This document shows, in pieces, positions 24,575 through 33,562 of a DNA stretch of 64,000 bases. This DNA is from Falsiroseomonas sp046052145 (lineage in GTDB: Bacteria > Pseudomonadota > Alphaproteobacteria > Acetobacterales > Acetobacteraceae), in the NCBI GenBank assembly GCA_046052145.1, contig JBJOMW010000004.1:1-64000 (forward strand), written 5' to 3'. How positions within the stretch are numbered: the stretch's first letter is position 1; each line of letters opens with the position of its first letter. A model generated the notes under the pieces. That model was not told where the DNA came from. It worked only from the letters and a program-made list of their open reading frames with translations, and did no database searches. Made by a program: the position numbers and the translations under genes.

Positions 24575-25186
24575 CTATTCCGCCGCCCGGCGGGGGGTCA
24601 GGTCTTCCGGCGCCTCGTCGATCGGGAAGAAGACGCCCTCAGACCAGACGCCCATCACCTGCCGCCCCTCCACCGTCTCCGGCTGGGCCAGCGCGGCCAG
24701 TTCGTAGAACACCGCACGCGAGATCCGCGCCTCAAGCCCCGGGCGGACGGTGATGTAAGGGCGCGGCTCGCGCGTCTTCGGGTCCACCATCACCCGGATC
24801 GGATGCTGCGAATCGGCGGTGACCATCTCATCGAGATTGGTGCGGAAGGTCAGGCATTGGCGGGAGACGGGCTGCGGCGCGAAGGGGTCGGCGCAGTCGC
24901 GCCAGAACATCTCCACCGCCACGAAGGGCGCGTCCTCCACCTCGATGCGGCCGCGCTCGACGGGGGTTTCCAGCACGAAGCTGCCATCCGCCTCGCGCTT
25001 CAGGACCGAGGCGAAGAGGCAGACCAGCTCCTTCCGCCCGATCGGGCTGCCCCGATAGTACCAGGTGCCGTCGCGGCCGATGCGGATGGCGAAGTCGCCG
25101 CAATCCTGCGCCGGACGGGCCAGGCCATGACGCGGCGCGGACCCCGGGGCCTTTGCCGTCGCTGCCTCCGGCCGACCATCCTTCAT
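24575..25186 (-). CDS. DUF1285 domain-containing protein
   Basis: About 203 residues from ATG 25186 (a GTG at 25237 would add 17 residues). The sequence DFAIRIGRDGTWYYRGSPIG and LVCLFASVL is the DUF1285 signature, and the C-terminal part has RPYITVRPGLEARISRAVFYEL. The family is of unknown function; members are cytoplasmic beta-rich proteins. In alphaproteobacteria it regularly stands upstream of a NUDIX hydrolase and cca and divergent from moxR, exactly as here. Confidence 0.88.
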   Translation of the reverse strand: MKDGRPEAATAKAPGSAPRHGLARPAQDCGDFAIRIGRDGTWYYRGSPIGRKELVCLFASVLKREADGSFVLETPVERGRIEVEDAPFVAVEMFWRDCADPFAPQPVSRQCLTFRTNLDEMVTADSQHPIRVMVDPKTREPRPYITVRPGLEARISRAVFYELAALAQPETVEGRQVMGVWSEGVFFPIDEAPEDLTPRRAAE

Positions 25187-25393
25187 GAGACGTTCCGCAT
25201 CACTGCCAAAGCCATCCGGTACTGAAGCCGACGCCACCCAAGCACGTCACCCCGAGCATCCCCTGGCCAGCGCCACAAGGCCAGCCCCGCCACTCTTCGA
25301 AGCGCCGCGTGTCACCATGCTGGCGGTCGGAGGTGGCAGCGTGGATACTCGGACCAATATGCACGCCGGACGGATATAGGGAGCCCGACCCCG

Positions 25394-26390
<997 letters not shown>

Positions 26391-26398
<8 letters not shown>

Positions 26399-27254
26399 GG
26401 GCGCCGCCTCCCTCACCGTTCCCTGGGCCGAGCAACTCGGCGCGGCGTTACCGCCGCTGCTGGTGGAGGCCGAGCGCGTCGCGGCGACCGTGATGCCCGG
26501 CCTGCATGGCCGCCGCCGCGCCGGGCCGGGCGAGGCCTTCTGGCAGTTCCGCCCCTATGTTCCGGGTGACCAGGCCAACCGGATCGATTGGCGGCAATCC
26601 GGCAAGTCCGACCGGCTCTTCATCCGTGAGACGGAATGGGAAGCGGCGCAGACCGTCGCACTCTGGCACGCAACCGGCCCCGGGATGGCCTGGCGCAGCA
26701 CGCAGGACTTGCCGAGCAAGGCGCTGCGCGCGCAGGTGCTGCTGCTGGCGCTGGCCGCCCTCCTGCTGCGCGGCGGCGAGCGTGTGCGGCTGTTCGGCCT
26801 GCCGCGGCCCTTCGCGGGACGGCATGCGCTGCCGGCGATCGCCGACCAGCTCGGCCAGATGGCGCCGCGGCCGGAGGATCCGCGCATCGCGCGCCATGCG
26901 CGTGCGGTGCTGTTCGGCGATTTCTGGGAGCCGCTGGAGCAGACCCGCGCGGCGATCGCGGCGCTGGCGGCGCAGGGCGTGCGCGGGCATCTGCTGCAGG
27001 TGCTCGACCCTGCGGAGGAGACGCTGCCCTATGCCGGCCGCGTGCGCTTCGAGGGGCTGGGCGCCGGCATCGCCCCCGCCTTGGTTCCGCGGGTTGAGGC
27101 GGTGCGGGAGGTCTATGCGGAGCGCGTCGCGCGGCATCGCGCAGCGCTGGCCGCGCTCGCGCAATCCGCCGGCTGGAGCTTCGCGACGCACCGCACCGAC
27201 CACCCGCCCGAGGCTGCGCTGCTCGCGCTGCACCAAGTGTTGGCGCCCGGCTGA
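26391..27254 (+). CDS. DUF58 domain-containing protein
   Basis: 287 residues. RRRAGPGEAFWQFRPYVPGD followed by RIDWRQSGKSDRLFIRE is the DUF58 core, which often precedes a VWA-like fold. It acts with MoxR ATPases, probably in assembly of envelope complexes. The reading frame opens with TTG at 26391, eight bases inside moxR, preceded by AAGG; no ATG is available near the conserved region. It overlaps the next gene by one base (TGATG). Confidence 0.87.
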
Positions 27255-29983
27255 TGCTCACCCTCGGCCCCATCGCCTTCGCGGCACCCTGGCTCCTGTT
27301 GGCACTGCCCGCGCTGCCGGTGCTGTGGTGGCTGCTGCGCGTCACGCCGCCGGCGCCGAAGCGGCAGGACTTCCCCGCCATCGCGCTGCTGCAGGACCTG
27401 CCGACGCCCGAGGAAACACCGAACCGCACGCCCTGGTGGCTGCTGCTGCTGCGCCTTGCTGCGGCCGCGCTGATCATCCTCGGCCTCGCGCGCCCGGTCT
27501 CCGGCCCCACGGCCAGCGGCGCCGGCGAAGGGCCACTGCTGATCGCGCTCGATGATGGCTGGGCCTCGGCCGCCGACTGGCCGGACCGCATCGCCGCGGC
27601 CGACGCGGCCCTCACCGCCGCGACGCGTGACGGCCGCCGCGCCGCGCTGCTGCTCACCGCGCCCGCCGCCGGCCCCGAACCGCTCCGCGCCAGCCCGCTC
27701 ATGCCGCCCGAGGAGTTGCGCGCGCGCATCGCCGCACTCCGCCCGAAACCCTGGCCGAGTGACCGCGATGCCGCGCTCGACGCGCTGGCCGCCTGGCGGC
27801 AGTCGCATCCTGGCGCCTTCGCCGCGCTCTGGATCACCGACGGCATCGAGCATGGCACCGACGCCGCCCGCCGCTTCGGCGCGGCGCTGGCCGAAGGCGG
27901 CGCGCTGACCGTCGCGCGTGCCGAAGGCCGCCCGACGCGGCTGCTGCCGCCGCCGCGCGCCGAAGCCGACCGGCTGATCGTCACGCTGCGCACCACGCCG
28001 CTGCCCATCGCCACCGAAGCCGTGGTGCTGGCGCGCACCGGCGATGGCCGCACGCTGGATCGCGCCGTCATCCCCATCCCCGCCGGCGCGACGGAGGCCG
28101 AGGCCGCGCTGCCCCTGCCGCTCGAAATCCGCAACCAGGTGGTGCGGCTCGACCTCGATGGCGTGATCGGCGCCAATGCGACGGTGCTGCTGGATGAGCG
28201 CTTCCGCCGCCGCCCCGTCGGCCTGATCGCGGGCGGGGAGGAGAGTGCCGCCGATGTGCCGCTGATCGGCGAGCTCTTCTACCTCGACCGCGCGCTCTCG
28301 CCCTTCGCCGAGATCCGCCGCGGCAGTGTCGAGCAATTGCTGCAGCGGCGCATCTCGGTGCTGGTGCTGGCCGACCGCCCGATCACCGATGCGCGGGAGG
28401 CCGATCTGCTCGCCCGCTTCGTGCAGGAAGGCGGCACGCTGCTGCGCTTCGCCGGTGCGCGCGTCGCGGAAGCGCCGGATGCGCTGCTGCCCGTGCCGCT
28501 GCGCGCGGGCGAACGCCAGATCGGCGGCGCGCTCAGCTGGGAACGACCGCAGACGCTCGCCCCCTTCCCCGAAGGCTCGCCCTTCGCCGGCCTTGCGCCC
28601 TCGCCGGAGGTGACGGTGGAACGCCAAGTGCTGGCGGAACCCTCCGCGCGGCTTGCGGGGCGCAGCTGGGCGCGGCTCGCGGATGGGACGCCGCTGGTCA
28701 CGCAGGACAGCCGCGGCGCGGGGCGCATCGTGCTGTTCCACGTCACCGCCAATGCCGATTGGTCGTCGCTGCCGCTGTCTGGCCTGTTCGTGGAGATGCT
28801 GCGGCGGATCGTCGCGCTGTCGGCCGGCGTGGCTGGGACCGAGGGCGATGCGCCGCTCGCACCCTTCGAGACGCTGGACGGTTTCGGCCGCCTCGGCCCG
28901 CCGCTGCCGGGCGCGCAGCCCATCGCGGCGTCGCGCATCGGCGAGGAAGCGGCAAGCCCGCGCCACCCGCCCGGCTGGTACGGCACCGGCGCCGCGGCGG
29001 CAGAAGGCGCTCCGCGCCGCGCACTCAATCTCGGCGCGGGCATCGCAGGCCCGCGACTGGCCGCCCCACCACCGGCCGCGGCGCGCGTCGCGGCGATCGG
29101 CGGCGTGCCGGCGGAACGCGACCTCGGGCCCTGGCTGCTGGCGCTGGCGACACTGCTGCTGGTGGCCGATTTGCTGGTCTCGATGGTGCTGCGCGGCGTG
29201 CTTGGGCGCGCGGCGCCGGCGCTGGCGCGCGCCGTGCCGGTGCTGCTCTTGCTCGGCGCGACGCCTGCCTTCGCGCAGGAGGGCAGCGCGGCACTGGCGA
29301 CGCGGCTGGCATTCGTTCAGACCGGCAATGCGGAGGTGGACGAGGTCTCGCGGCTCGGCCTCGCGGGGCTGTCGGATTTCGTGAACCGCCGCACCGCGGC
29401 AGCACTCGCCGATCCGGTCGGCGTGGTACCAGGGCGCGACGATCTGTCCTTCTTCCCGCTGCTCTACTGGCCGGTGCTGGGCGATGCGCCGCAGCCGGAT
29501 GCGCAGATGGCGGCCGCGCTGAACGGCTTCATGCGCCAGGGCGGCATCATCCTGTTCGACACGCGCGACGAGGGCTCGGGCGAGGGCTTCTCGCCCGGCG
29601 CCCGCACGGCACTGCGGCGTGTGACGCGTGACCTGTCCGTGCCGCCGCTCGCGCCGGTGCCAGAGGAGCATGTGCTGCGCCGCGCCTTCTACCTGCTGCA
29701 GGACCTGCCCGGCCGCTTCACCGGCGGCGTGGTGTGGGTGGCGCGCGAGCAGGACCGCGCGAATGACAGCGTGAGCCCGGTGATCATCGGCGGCCATGAC
29801 TGGGCTGCGGCCTGGGCAATGGATGCGCGCGGCAACAACCCCTATGCGGTCATCCCCGGCGGCGCGCGGCAACGCATGCTGGCCTATCGCTTCGGCGTGA
29901 ACCTCGTGATGTACGCGCTCACCGGCAACTACAAGGGCGACCAGGTACATGTGCCGGCCATCCTGGAAAGGCTGGGGAATTGA
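27254..29983 (+). CDS. BatA-like membrane protein with C-terminal DUF4159
   Basis: 909 residues. The N-terminus has the aerotolerance BatA-type hairpin: two membrane segments around FAAPWLLLALPALPVLWWLL and TPWWLLLLRLAAAALIILGL. The central part is a VWA/GATase-like region. Another membrane segment (about 625-645) and a signal-like stretch ending PAFAQ precede a C-terminal DUF4159 domain (LAFVQTGNAEVDEVSRLGL, GGIILFDTRDEG). This fusion is common in alphaproteobacterial moxR operons and is thought to act in the envelope; no biochemical role is known. Confidence 0.88.
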   Translation: MLTLGPIAFAAPWLLLALPALPVLWWLLRVTPPAPKRQDFPAIALLQDLPTPEETPNRTPWWLLLLRLAAAALIILGLARPVSGPTASGAGEGPLLIALDDGWASAADWPDRIAAADAALTAATRDGRRAALLLTAPAAGPEPLRASPLMPPEELRARIAALRPKPWPSDRDAALDALAAWRQSHPGAFAALWITDGIEHGTDAARRFGAALAEGGALTVARAEGRPTRLLPPPRAEADRLIVTLRTTPLPIATEAVVLARTGDGRTLDRAVIPIPAGATEAEAALPLPLEIRNQVVRLDLDGVIGANATVLLDERFRRRPVGLIAGGEESAADVPLIGELFYLDRALSPFAEIRRGSVEQLLQRRISVLVLADRPITDAREADLLARFVQEGGTLLRFAGARVAEAPDALLPVPLRAGERQIGGALSWERPQTLAPFPEGSPFAGLAPSPEVTVERQVLAEPSARLAGRSWARLADGTPLVTQDSRGAGRIVLFHVTANADWSSLPLSGLFVEMLRRIVALSAGVAGTEGDAPLAPFETLDGFGRLGPPLPGAQPIAASRIGEEAASPRHPPGWYGTGAAAAEGAPRRALNLGAGIAGPRLAAPPPAAARVAAIGGVPAERDLGPWLLALATLLLVADLLVSMVLRGVLGRAAPALARAVPVLLLLGATPAFAQEGSAALATRLAFVQTGNAEVDEVSRLGLAGLSDFVNRRTAAALADPVGVVPGRDDLSFFPLLYWPVLGDAPQPDAQMAAALNGFMRQGGIILFDTRDEGSGEGFSPGARTALRRVTRDLSVPPLAPVPEEHVLRRAFYLLQDLPGRFTGGVVWVAREQDRANDSVSPVIIGGHDWAAAWAMDARGNNPYAVIPGGARQRMLAYRFGVNLVMYALTGNYKGDQVHVPAILERLGN

Positions 29984-30010
29984 GCGGCCGCCACACCAAC
30001 TCCGGCACTG

Positions 30011-30133
30011 GCGGCCCGCATAGCGGGCCGAGGCCGCGAATGCGGCCCGCGCACAACCCGCCCGCAGGGCTCGGCGCAACAGCGACCTGCGCGAAGCCAA
30101 GCGCGCGGAGCGCGCGCCCGGCGTCTGGGGGCA
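30011..30133 (+). repeat. Multi-hairpin intergenic repeat, copy 2
   Basis: Contains GGCCCGC-ATA-GCGGGCC, GGCCGC-GAAT-GCGGCC (identical to copy 1) and GCGCGC-GGA-GCGCGC, then CGCCCGGCGTCTGGGGGCA. The first and last blocks align with 153-245; about 40 bases between them are absent from copy 1. It fills the 157-base spacer inside the moxR operon, ending eight bases before the start codon at 30141, so it could affect coupling of the last gene. Confidence 0.7.
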
Positions 30134-30140
30134 TCACATA

Positions 30141-32273
30141 ATGCGGCAGGTTCTCGCCGGCATAGATCTCGCGCCCGTCATCCCGCTCTGGCTGCTCGCA
30201 GCCCTTGCGGTCGTCGCGCTCGCAGCCCTCGCACCCGCCTTCATCCGCTTCGGCATCGCGTCTGACGGCACGCGCCGCCTTGCCCCCGCGCGCGGCGCGC
30301 TGCTCCGGCTCGCGGCCTTCGCCGCGCTGTTCCTCGCCTTGCTCAACCCGCGCCTCGTCGAGGAAACGCGCGAGACGCGGCCCGACATCGCACTCCTGGT
30401 CGTGGACCGCTCCGACAGCGCGACCCTCGGCCCGCGCGCCGCGCAGATCGAGGCCGCGCGCCAGCAGATCGAAGCCCGCGCACGCCGCCTGCCCGACCTC
30501 GAACTCCGCACCGTGGAGGTGCCGGAGGCCGGCACCCAGGGCACGCGGCTCTACGCCGCGATGGAACGCGCGCTGGCCGAAATTCCGCGCACGCGCCTGT
30601 CGGGCGTGATCGCGCTGACGGACGGGCAGGCGCACGACGTCCCCCCCGCACCCGCACTCGATGCGCCCTTCCACCTGCTGCTGCCCGGCCGCACGGGCGA
30701 GGTGGACCGGCGCATCCGCATCGTGGAGGCGCCGGGCTTCGGCATCGTCGGCCGGCAGGTGGAGCTGCGCATCGTCGTCGAGGATCTCGGCGCCCCCGCC
30801 GGCGGCGCGGCACGGCTCAGCATCCGCCGCGATGGGGGTGCGGCGCGCGTGGAATCCGTGCCCATCGGGCGCGAACACCGACTGACGCTCACCATCGAGC
30901 GCGGCGGCCCGACGGTGGTGGAGCTTGCGGCGGAAGCACGCCCTGGAGAGGTCAGCGAGCTCAACAACCGCGCCGTCATCAGCATCAACGGCGTGCGCGA
31001 CCGCTTGCGCGTGCTGCTGGTGAGCGGGGAGCCGCATGCCGGCCAGCGCACCTGGCGGCGGCTGCTGAAGGCCGATCCGAATGTGGACCTGGTGCACTTC
31101 ACCATCCTGCGCCCGCCCGAGAAGGACGATCTGACCCCGCTGCACGAGCTGTCGCTGATCGCCTTCCCGGTGCGGGAGCTGTTCCAGGTGAAGCTGCGCG
31201 AATTCGACCTGATTGTCTTCGACCGCTTCGCCAATCGCGGCCTGCTGCCGCCGGTCTATCTGCGCAACATCGCCGATTACGTGCGCGGCGGCGGGGCGCT
31301 GCTGATGTCGGTCGGGCCGGAATATGTCGGGCCGACCAGCCTGGCTTCGACGCCGCTCGGCCAGGTGCTGCCCGCGCGGCCGCCGACGGGGCCGGGCGCG
31401 TCGCAGATGGGGCTGCTGGAACAAGCCTTCCGGCCGCGCGTGACGGCCACCGGCGCGCGCCACCCCGTGACGGAGAACCTGCCCGGCGCCAATCCGGCCG
31501 AAGGCCCCGGCGATCCGACCTGGGGCCGCTGGTACCGCGCGCTGCGGGCCGAGGCGCGGGCCGGGCAGACGCTGATGGAAGGCCCGGGCGGCGCGCCGCT
31601 GATGGTGCTCGATCGCGTCGGCGATGGCCGCGTCGCGCTGGTGCTGTCGGACCACATCTGGCTGTGGTCGCGCGGCCATGATGGCGGCGGCCCACAGGCC
31701 GAGCTGCTGCGCCGCATCGCCCATTGGGCGATGAAGGAGCCGGAGCTGGAAGAAGAAGACCTGACCGCGCGCATCGAGCATGGCCGGATGAGCGTGCTGC
31801 GCCGCAGCCTTGAGGCTGGGCCGCCGCCTGAGCTCGCCGTGACCGCGCCTGATGGCGGCGTCGCCCGCCACGCGATGGAACAGCGCGGCGGTCGCGCGGT
31901 GTTGGAGATCCCGGCGACGCTGCCCGGCGTCTGGCAGGTGAGCGACGGCCGCCGCACCGCATTCGCCGCCGCCGAGGCCGGCAACCCGCTGGAATTCGCC
32001 GATCTCCGCGCCGATGAGAGCCGCCTGCGCGGGCTTGCCGCGGCGACCGGCGGGGCGGTGCGCTGGCTCGGCACGGACGCCGCGCCGGCTGTGCCGGAGT
32101 TGCGCCGCATCGCCGCGGGGCGGGACACGCAGGGGGCGGGCTGGATCGGGCTCCGCCGCAACGCCGACCACACCGTGACCGGCATCACGGCCCTGCCCCT
32201 GCTGCCGCCCTGGCTGGCGCTGCCGCTGGTGCTCGGCTTCGCCATCCTGGCCTGGCGGCGGGAAGGGCGCTGA
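30141..32273 (+). CDS. Large membrane protein of the moxR operon (VWA/GATase-like)
   Basis: 710 residues. Two N-terminal membrane helices (about 13-36 and 50-68), a VWA-like stretch beginning PDIALLVVDRSDSATLG, then an Ig-like segment and a class I glutamine-amidotransferase-like fold (VLLVSGEPHAGQRTW ... GGALLMSVGPEYVG) without a visible catalytic Cys triad. A last helix (WLALPLVLGFAILAW) sits at the C-terminus. This is the usual fourth member of the MoxR-DUF58-DUF4159 operon. The bulk is expected in the periplasm. Function unknown. Confidence 0.82.
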   Translation: MRQVLAGIDLAPVIPLWLLAALAVVALAALAPAFIRFGIASDGTRRLAPARGALLRLAAFAALFLALLNPRLVEETRETRPDIALLVVDRSDSATLGPRAAQIEAARQQIEARARRLPDLELRTVEVPEAGTQGTRLYAAMERALAEIPRTRLSGVIALTDGQAHDVPPAPALDAPFHLLLPGRTGEVDRRIRIVEAPGFGIVGRQVELRIVVEDLGAPAGGAARLSIRRDGGAARVESVPIGREHRLTLTIERGGPTVVELAAEARPGEVSELNNRAVISINGVRDRLRVLLVSGEPHAGQRTWRRLLKADPNVDLVHFTILRPPEKDDLTPLHELSLIAFPVRELFQVKLREFDLIVFDRFANRGLLPPVYLRNIADYVRGGGALLMSVGPEYVGPTSLASTPLGQVLPARPPTGPGASQMGLLEQAFRPRVTATGARHPVTENLPGANPAEGPGDPTWGRWYRALRAEARAGQTLMEGPGGAPLMVLDRVGDGRVALVLSDHIWLWSRGHDGGGPQAELLRRIAHWAMKEPELEEEDLTARIEHGRMSVLRRSLEAGPPPELAVTAPDGGVARHAMEQRGGRAVLEIPATLPGVWQVSDGRRTAFAAAEAGNPLEFADLRADESRLRGLAAATGGAVRWLGTDAAPAVPELRRIAAGRDTQGAGWIGLRRNADHTVTGITALPLLPPWLALPLVLGFAILAWRREGR

Positions 32274-32329
32274 GGCAGCGCCCGCGAAGGTGACGTGACG
32301 CGCCGGCGCCGCGGCGCCACCTTTGCCGC

Positions 32330-32695
32330 ATGCGCCACGCCGCCCTGCTGATCGCGCTGCTGACCACTGCCTGTGCGCAAGGGCCAGCGCTCGACCAGCG
32401 GCTGTCCACCTTCATCGGCCGCCCGGAAGGCGATCTCGTCGCCGAGTTCGGCGTGCCCGCACGCATCCATGAGGCCGACGGGCGGCGCTTCCTGCAATAT
32501 GAACAGCGCCGAACGGTGGCCTTCACCGAACCCGGCCTCTACCAGCCCTGGTACGGGCCCTGGCACGGCCCCTGGGGGCCGCGGATGACCTATGTGCCCG
32601 CCCCGCCCTCCTATGCCGTGTTCGGCTGCGACATCACCTTCGCGCTACGGCAGGGGCGGGTGGAGAGCTTCACCTTCCGCGGCGAAGGGTGTTGA
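32330..32695 (+). CDS. Small lipoprotein
   Basis: 121 residues. The signal peptide ends in a lipobox (LLTTAC, Cys at residue 15), so the mature protein is lipid-anchored in the envelope. The body has FIGRPEGDLVAEFGVPARI, like the first helix of SmpA/OmlA-type domains, a Trp/Pro-rich stretch (YQPWYGPWHGPWGP), and a Cys near the end. It resembles small acetobacterial lipoproteins of unknown role. Its TGA is completed by the first base of the palindromic element that follows. Confidence 0.75.
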   Translation: MRHAALLIALLTTACAQGPALDQRLSTFIGRPEGDLVAEFGVPARIHEADGRRFLQYEQRRTVAFTEPGLYQPWYGPWHGPWGPRMTYVPAPPSYAVFGCDITFALRQGRVESFTFRGEGC

Positions 32696-32858
32696 GAGAC
32701 CGTTTGAGAACACCGGACGGGTCGCCTCCGCGGGTCTTTTCCGCCCTGGCGTCGTTGCCGGCCTTGCCGATGCAACAAGCATCGGCGGCGTCCAGCGCCT
32801 AGCCAGGACGAAAAATCCCCCGCGGATCCTCAGCCGCCGGCATTCTCAAACGGTCTCT
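32695..32858 (+). repeat. Long palindromic element, copy 2
   Basis: A 164-bp imperfect palindrome with perfect 16-bp outer arms (AGAGACCGTTTGAGAA at 32695-32710 and its complement at 32843-32858). On the minus strand its core reads GGATTTTTCGTCCTGGCTAG and GCCGATGC-TTGTT-GCATCGGC, matching copy 1 (23808-23970) with paired changes in the stems. Relative to the gene it follows, it has the same orientation as copy 1 and again begins on the last base of the stop codon. Confidence 0.8.
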
Positions 32859-32905
32859 GAGCCCCCCCTCACGCCGCCCTTCCCCGGGCCCCGCGCTTCG
32901 CCTAG

Positions 32906-33559
32906 ATGTGGCGCATGCGCGCCCTGCTCCGCCCCGCCTCCCTTGCTGCCCTGTCGCTGGCCCTGGCCGGCCCGGCCATGGCGCAGGGCGGCGGACCCCA
33001 GATGATTCGGCCGCAACAGCAGCCCCAGGTGGGGCCGGGTGGGCCCGCCCCTGCCCTGCCGGGCCTGGCCGCGCGCCGGGCTCCCGCGCCGATCGCCGGC
33101 GACCCGGCGGTGAACCTCTCGCCCAACGCCGCGCTGTTCGACGCGATTTCGCGCGGCGACCTGGGCGCGGCGCGGGACGCGGTGGGGCGCGGCGCCAATC
33201 TGGGGGCGCGCAACGCGCTCGGCCTCACGCCGCTGGATGCGGCCGTGGACCAGGGCCGCAACGACATCGTTTTTTACCTGCTCTCGACCCGGGACATGAG
33301 CCGCGGGCCGGTGATCACGGACAGCGCGCCGGCCGGCCTCGCCGCGCCCCCCGCGCGTGCCACCAGCGCCCCCGCGCCGCGGCCCCAGCCGACGCAGCCC
33401 GCCGCGCAGCAGGCGGCCGCACCGGCCACGCCGCGCAATGCCCGGCTCTGGGCCGGCGATGGCGGCGCGCCGCGGGCGGAGATCGGCTTCCTCGGCTTCG
33501 ATGCCGGCCGCCCGGCTGGCGCCACGCCGCCCGCAGCCGCGCGCCCCGGGCGCGGCTGA
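32906..33559 (+). CDS. Secreted ankyrin-repeat protein
   Basis: 217 residues. A signal peptide ends near AMAQ. Between about residues 72 and 128 are one to two ankyrin units (ALFDAISRGDLGAARDAVGR and NALGLTPLDAAVDQGRNDIV). A long Pro/Ala-rich, probably disordered tail follows. Such short ankyrin proteins in the periplasm act as protein-binding modules; the partner is unknown. A second ATG three codons downstream is an equally good start. Convergent with mccA, three bases apart. Confidence 0.75.
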   Translation: MWRMRALLRPASLAALSLALAGPAMAQGGGPQMIRPQQQPQVGPGGPAPALPGLAARRAPAPIAGDPAVNLSPNAALFDAISRGDLGAARDAVGRGANLGARNALGLTPLDAAVDQGRNDIVFYLLSTRDMSRGPVITDSAPAGLAAPPARATSAPAPRPQPTQPAAQQAAAPATPRNARLWAGDGGAPRAEIGFLGFDAGRPAGATPPAAARPGRG

Positions 33560-33562
33560 CGG

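Noticed and set aside
27113..32171. Two very long minus-strand open frames (995 and 750 residues)
   Set aside because: Antisense to the moxR-operon membrane proteins, with low-complexity Arg/Gln/His composition.
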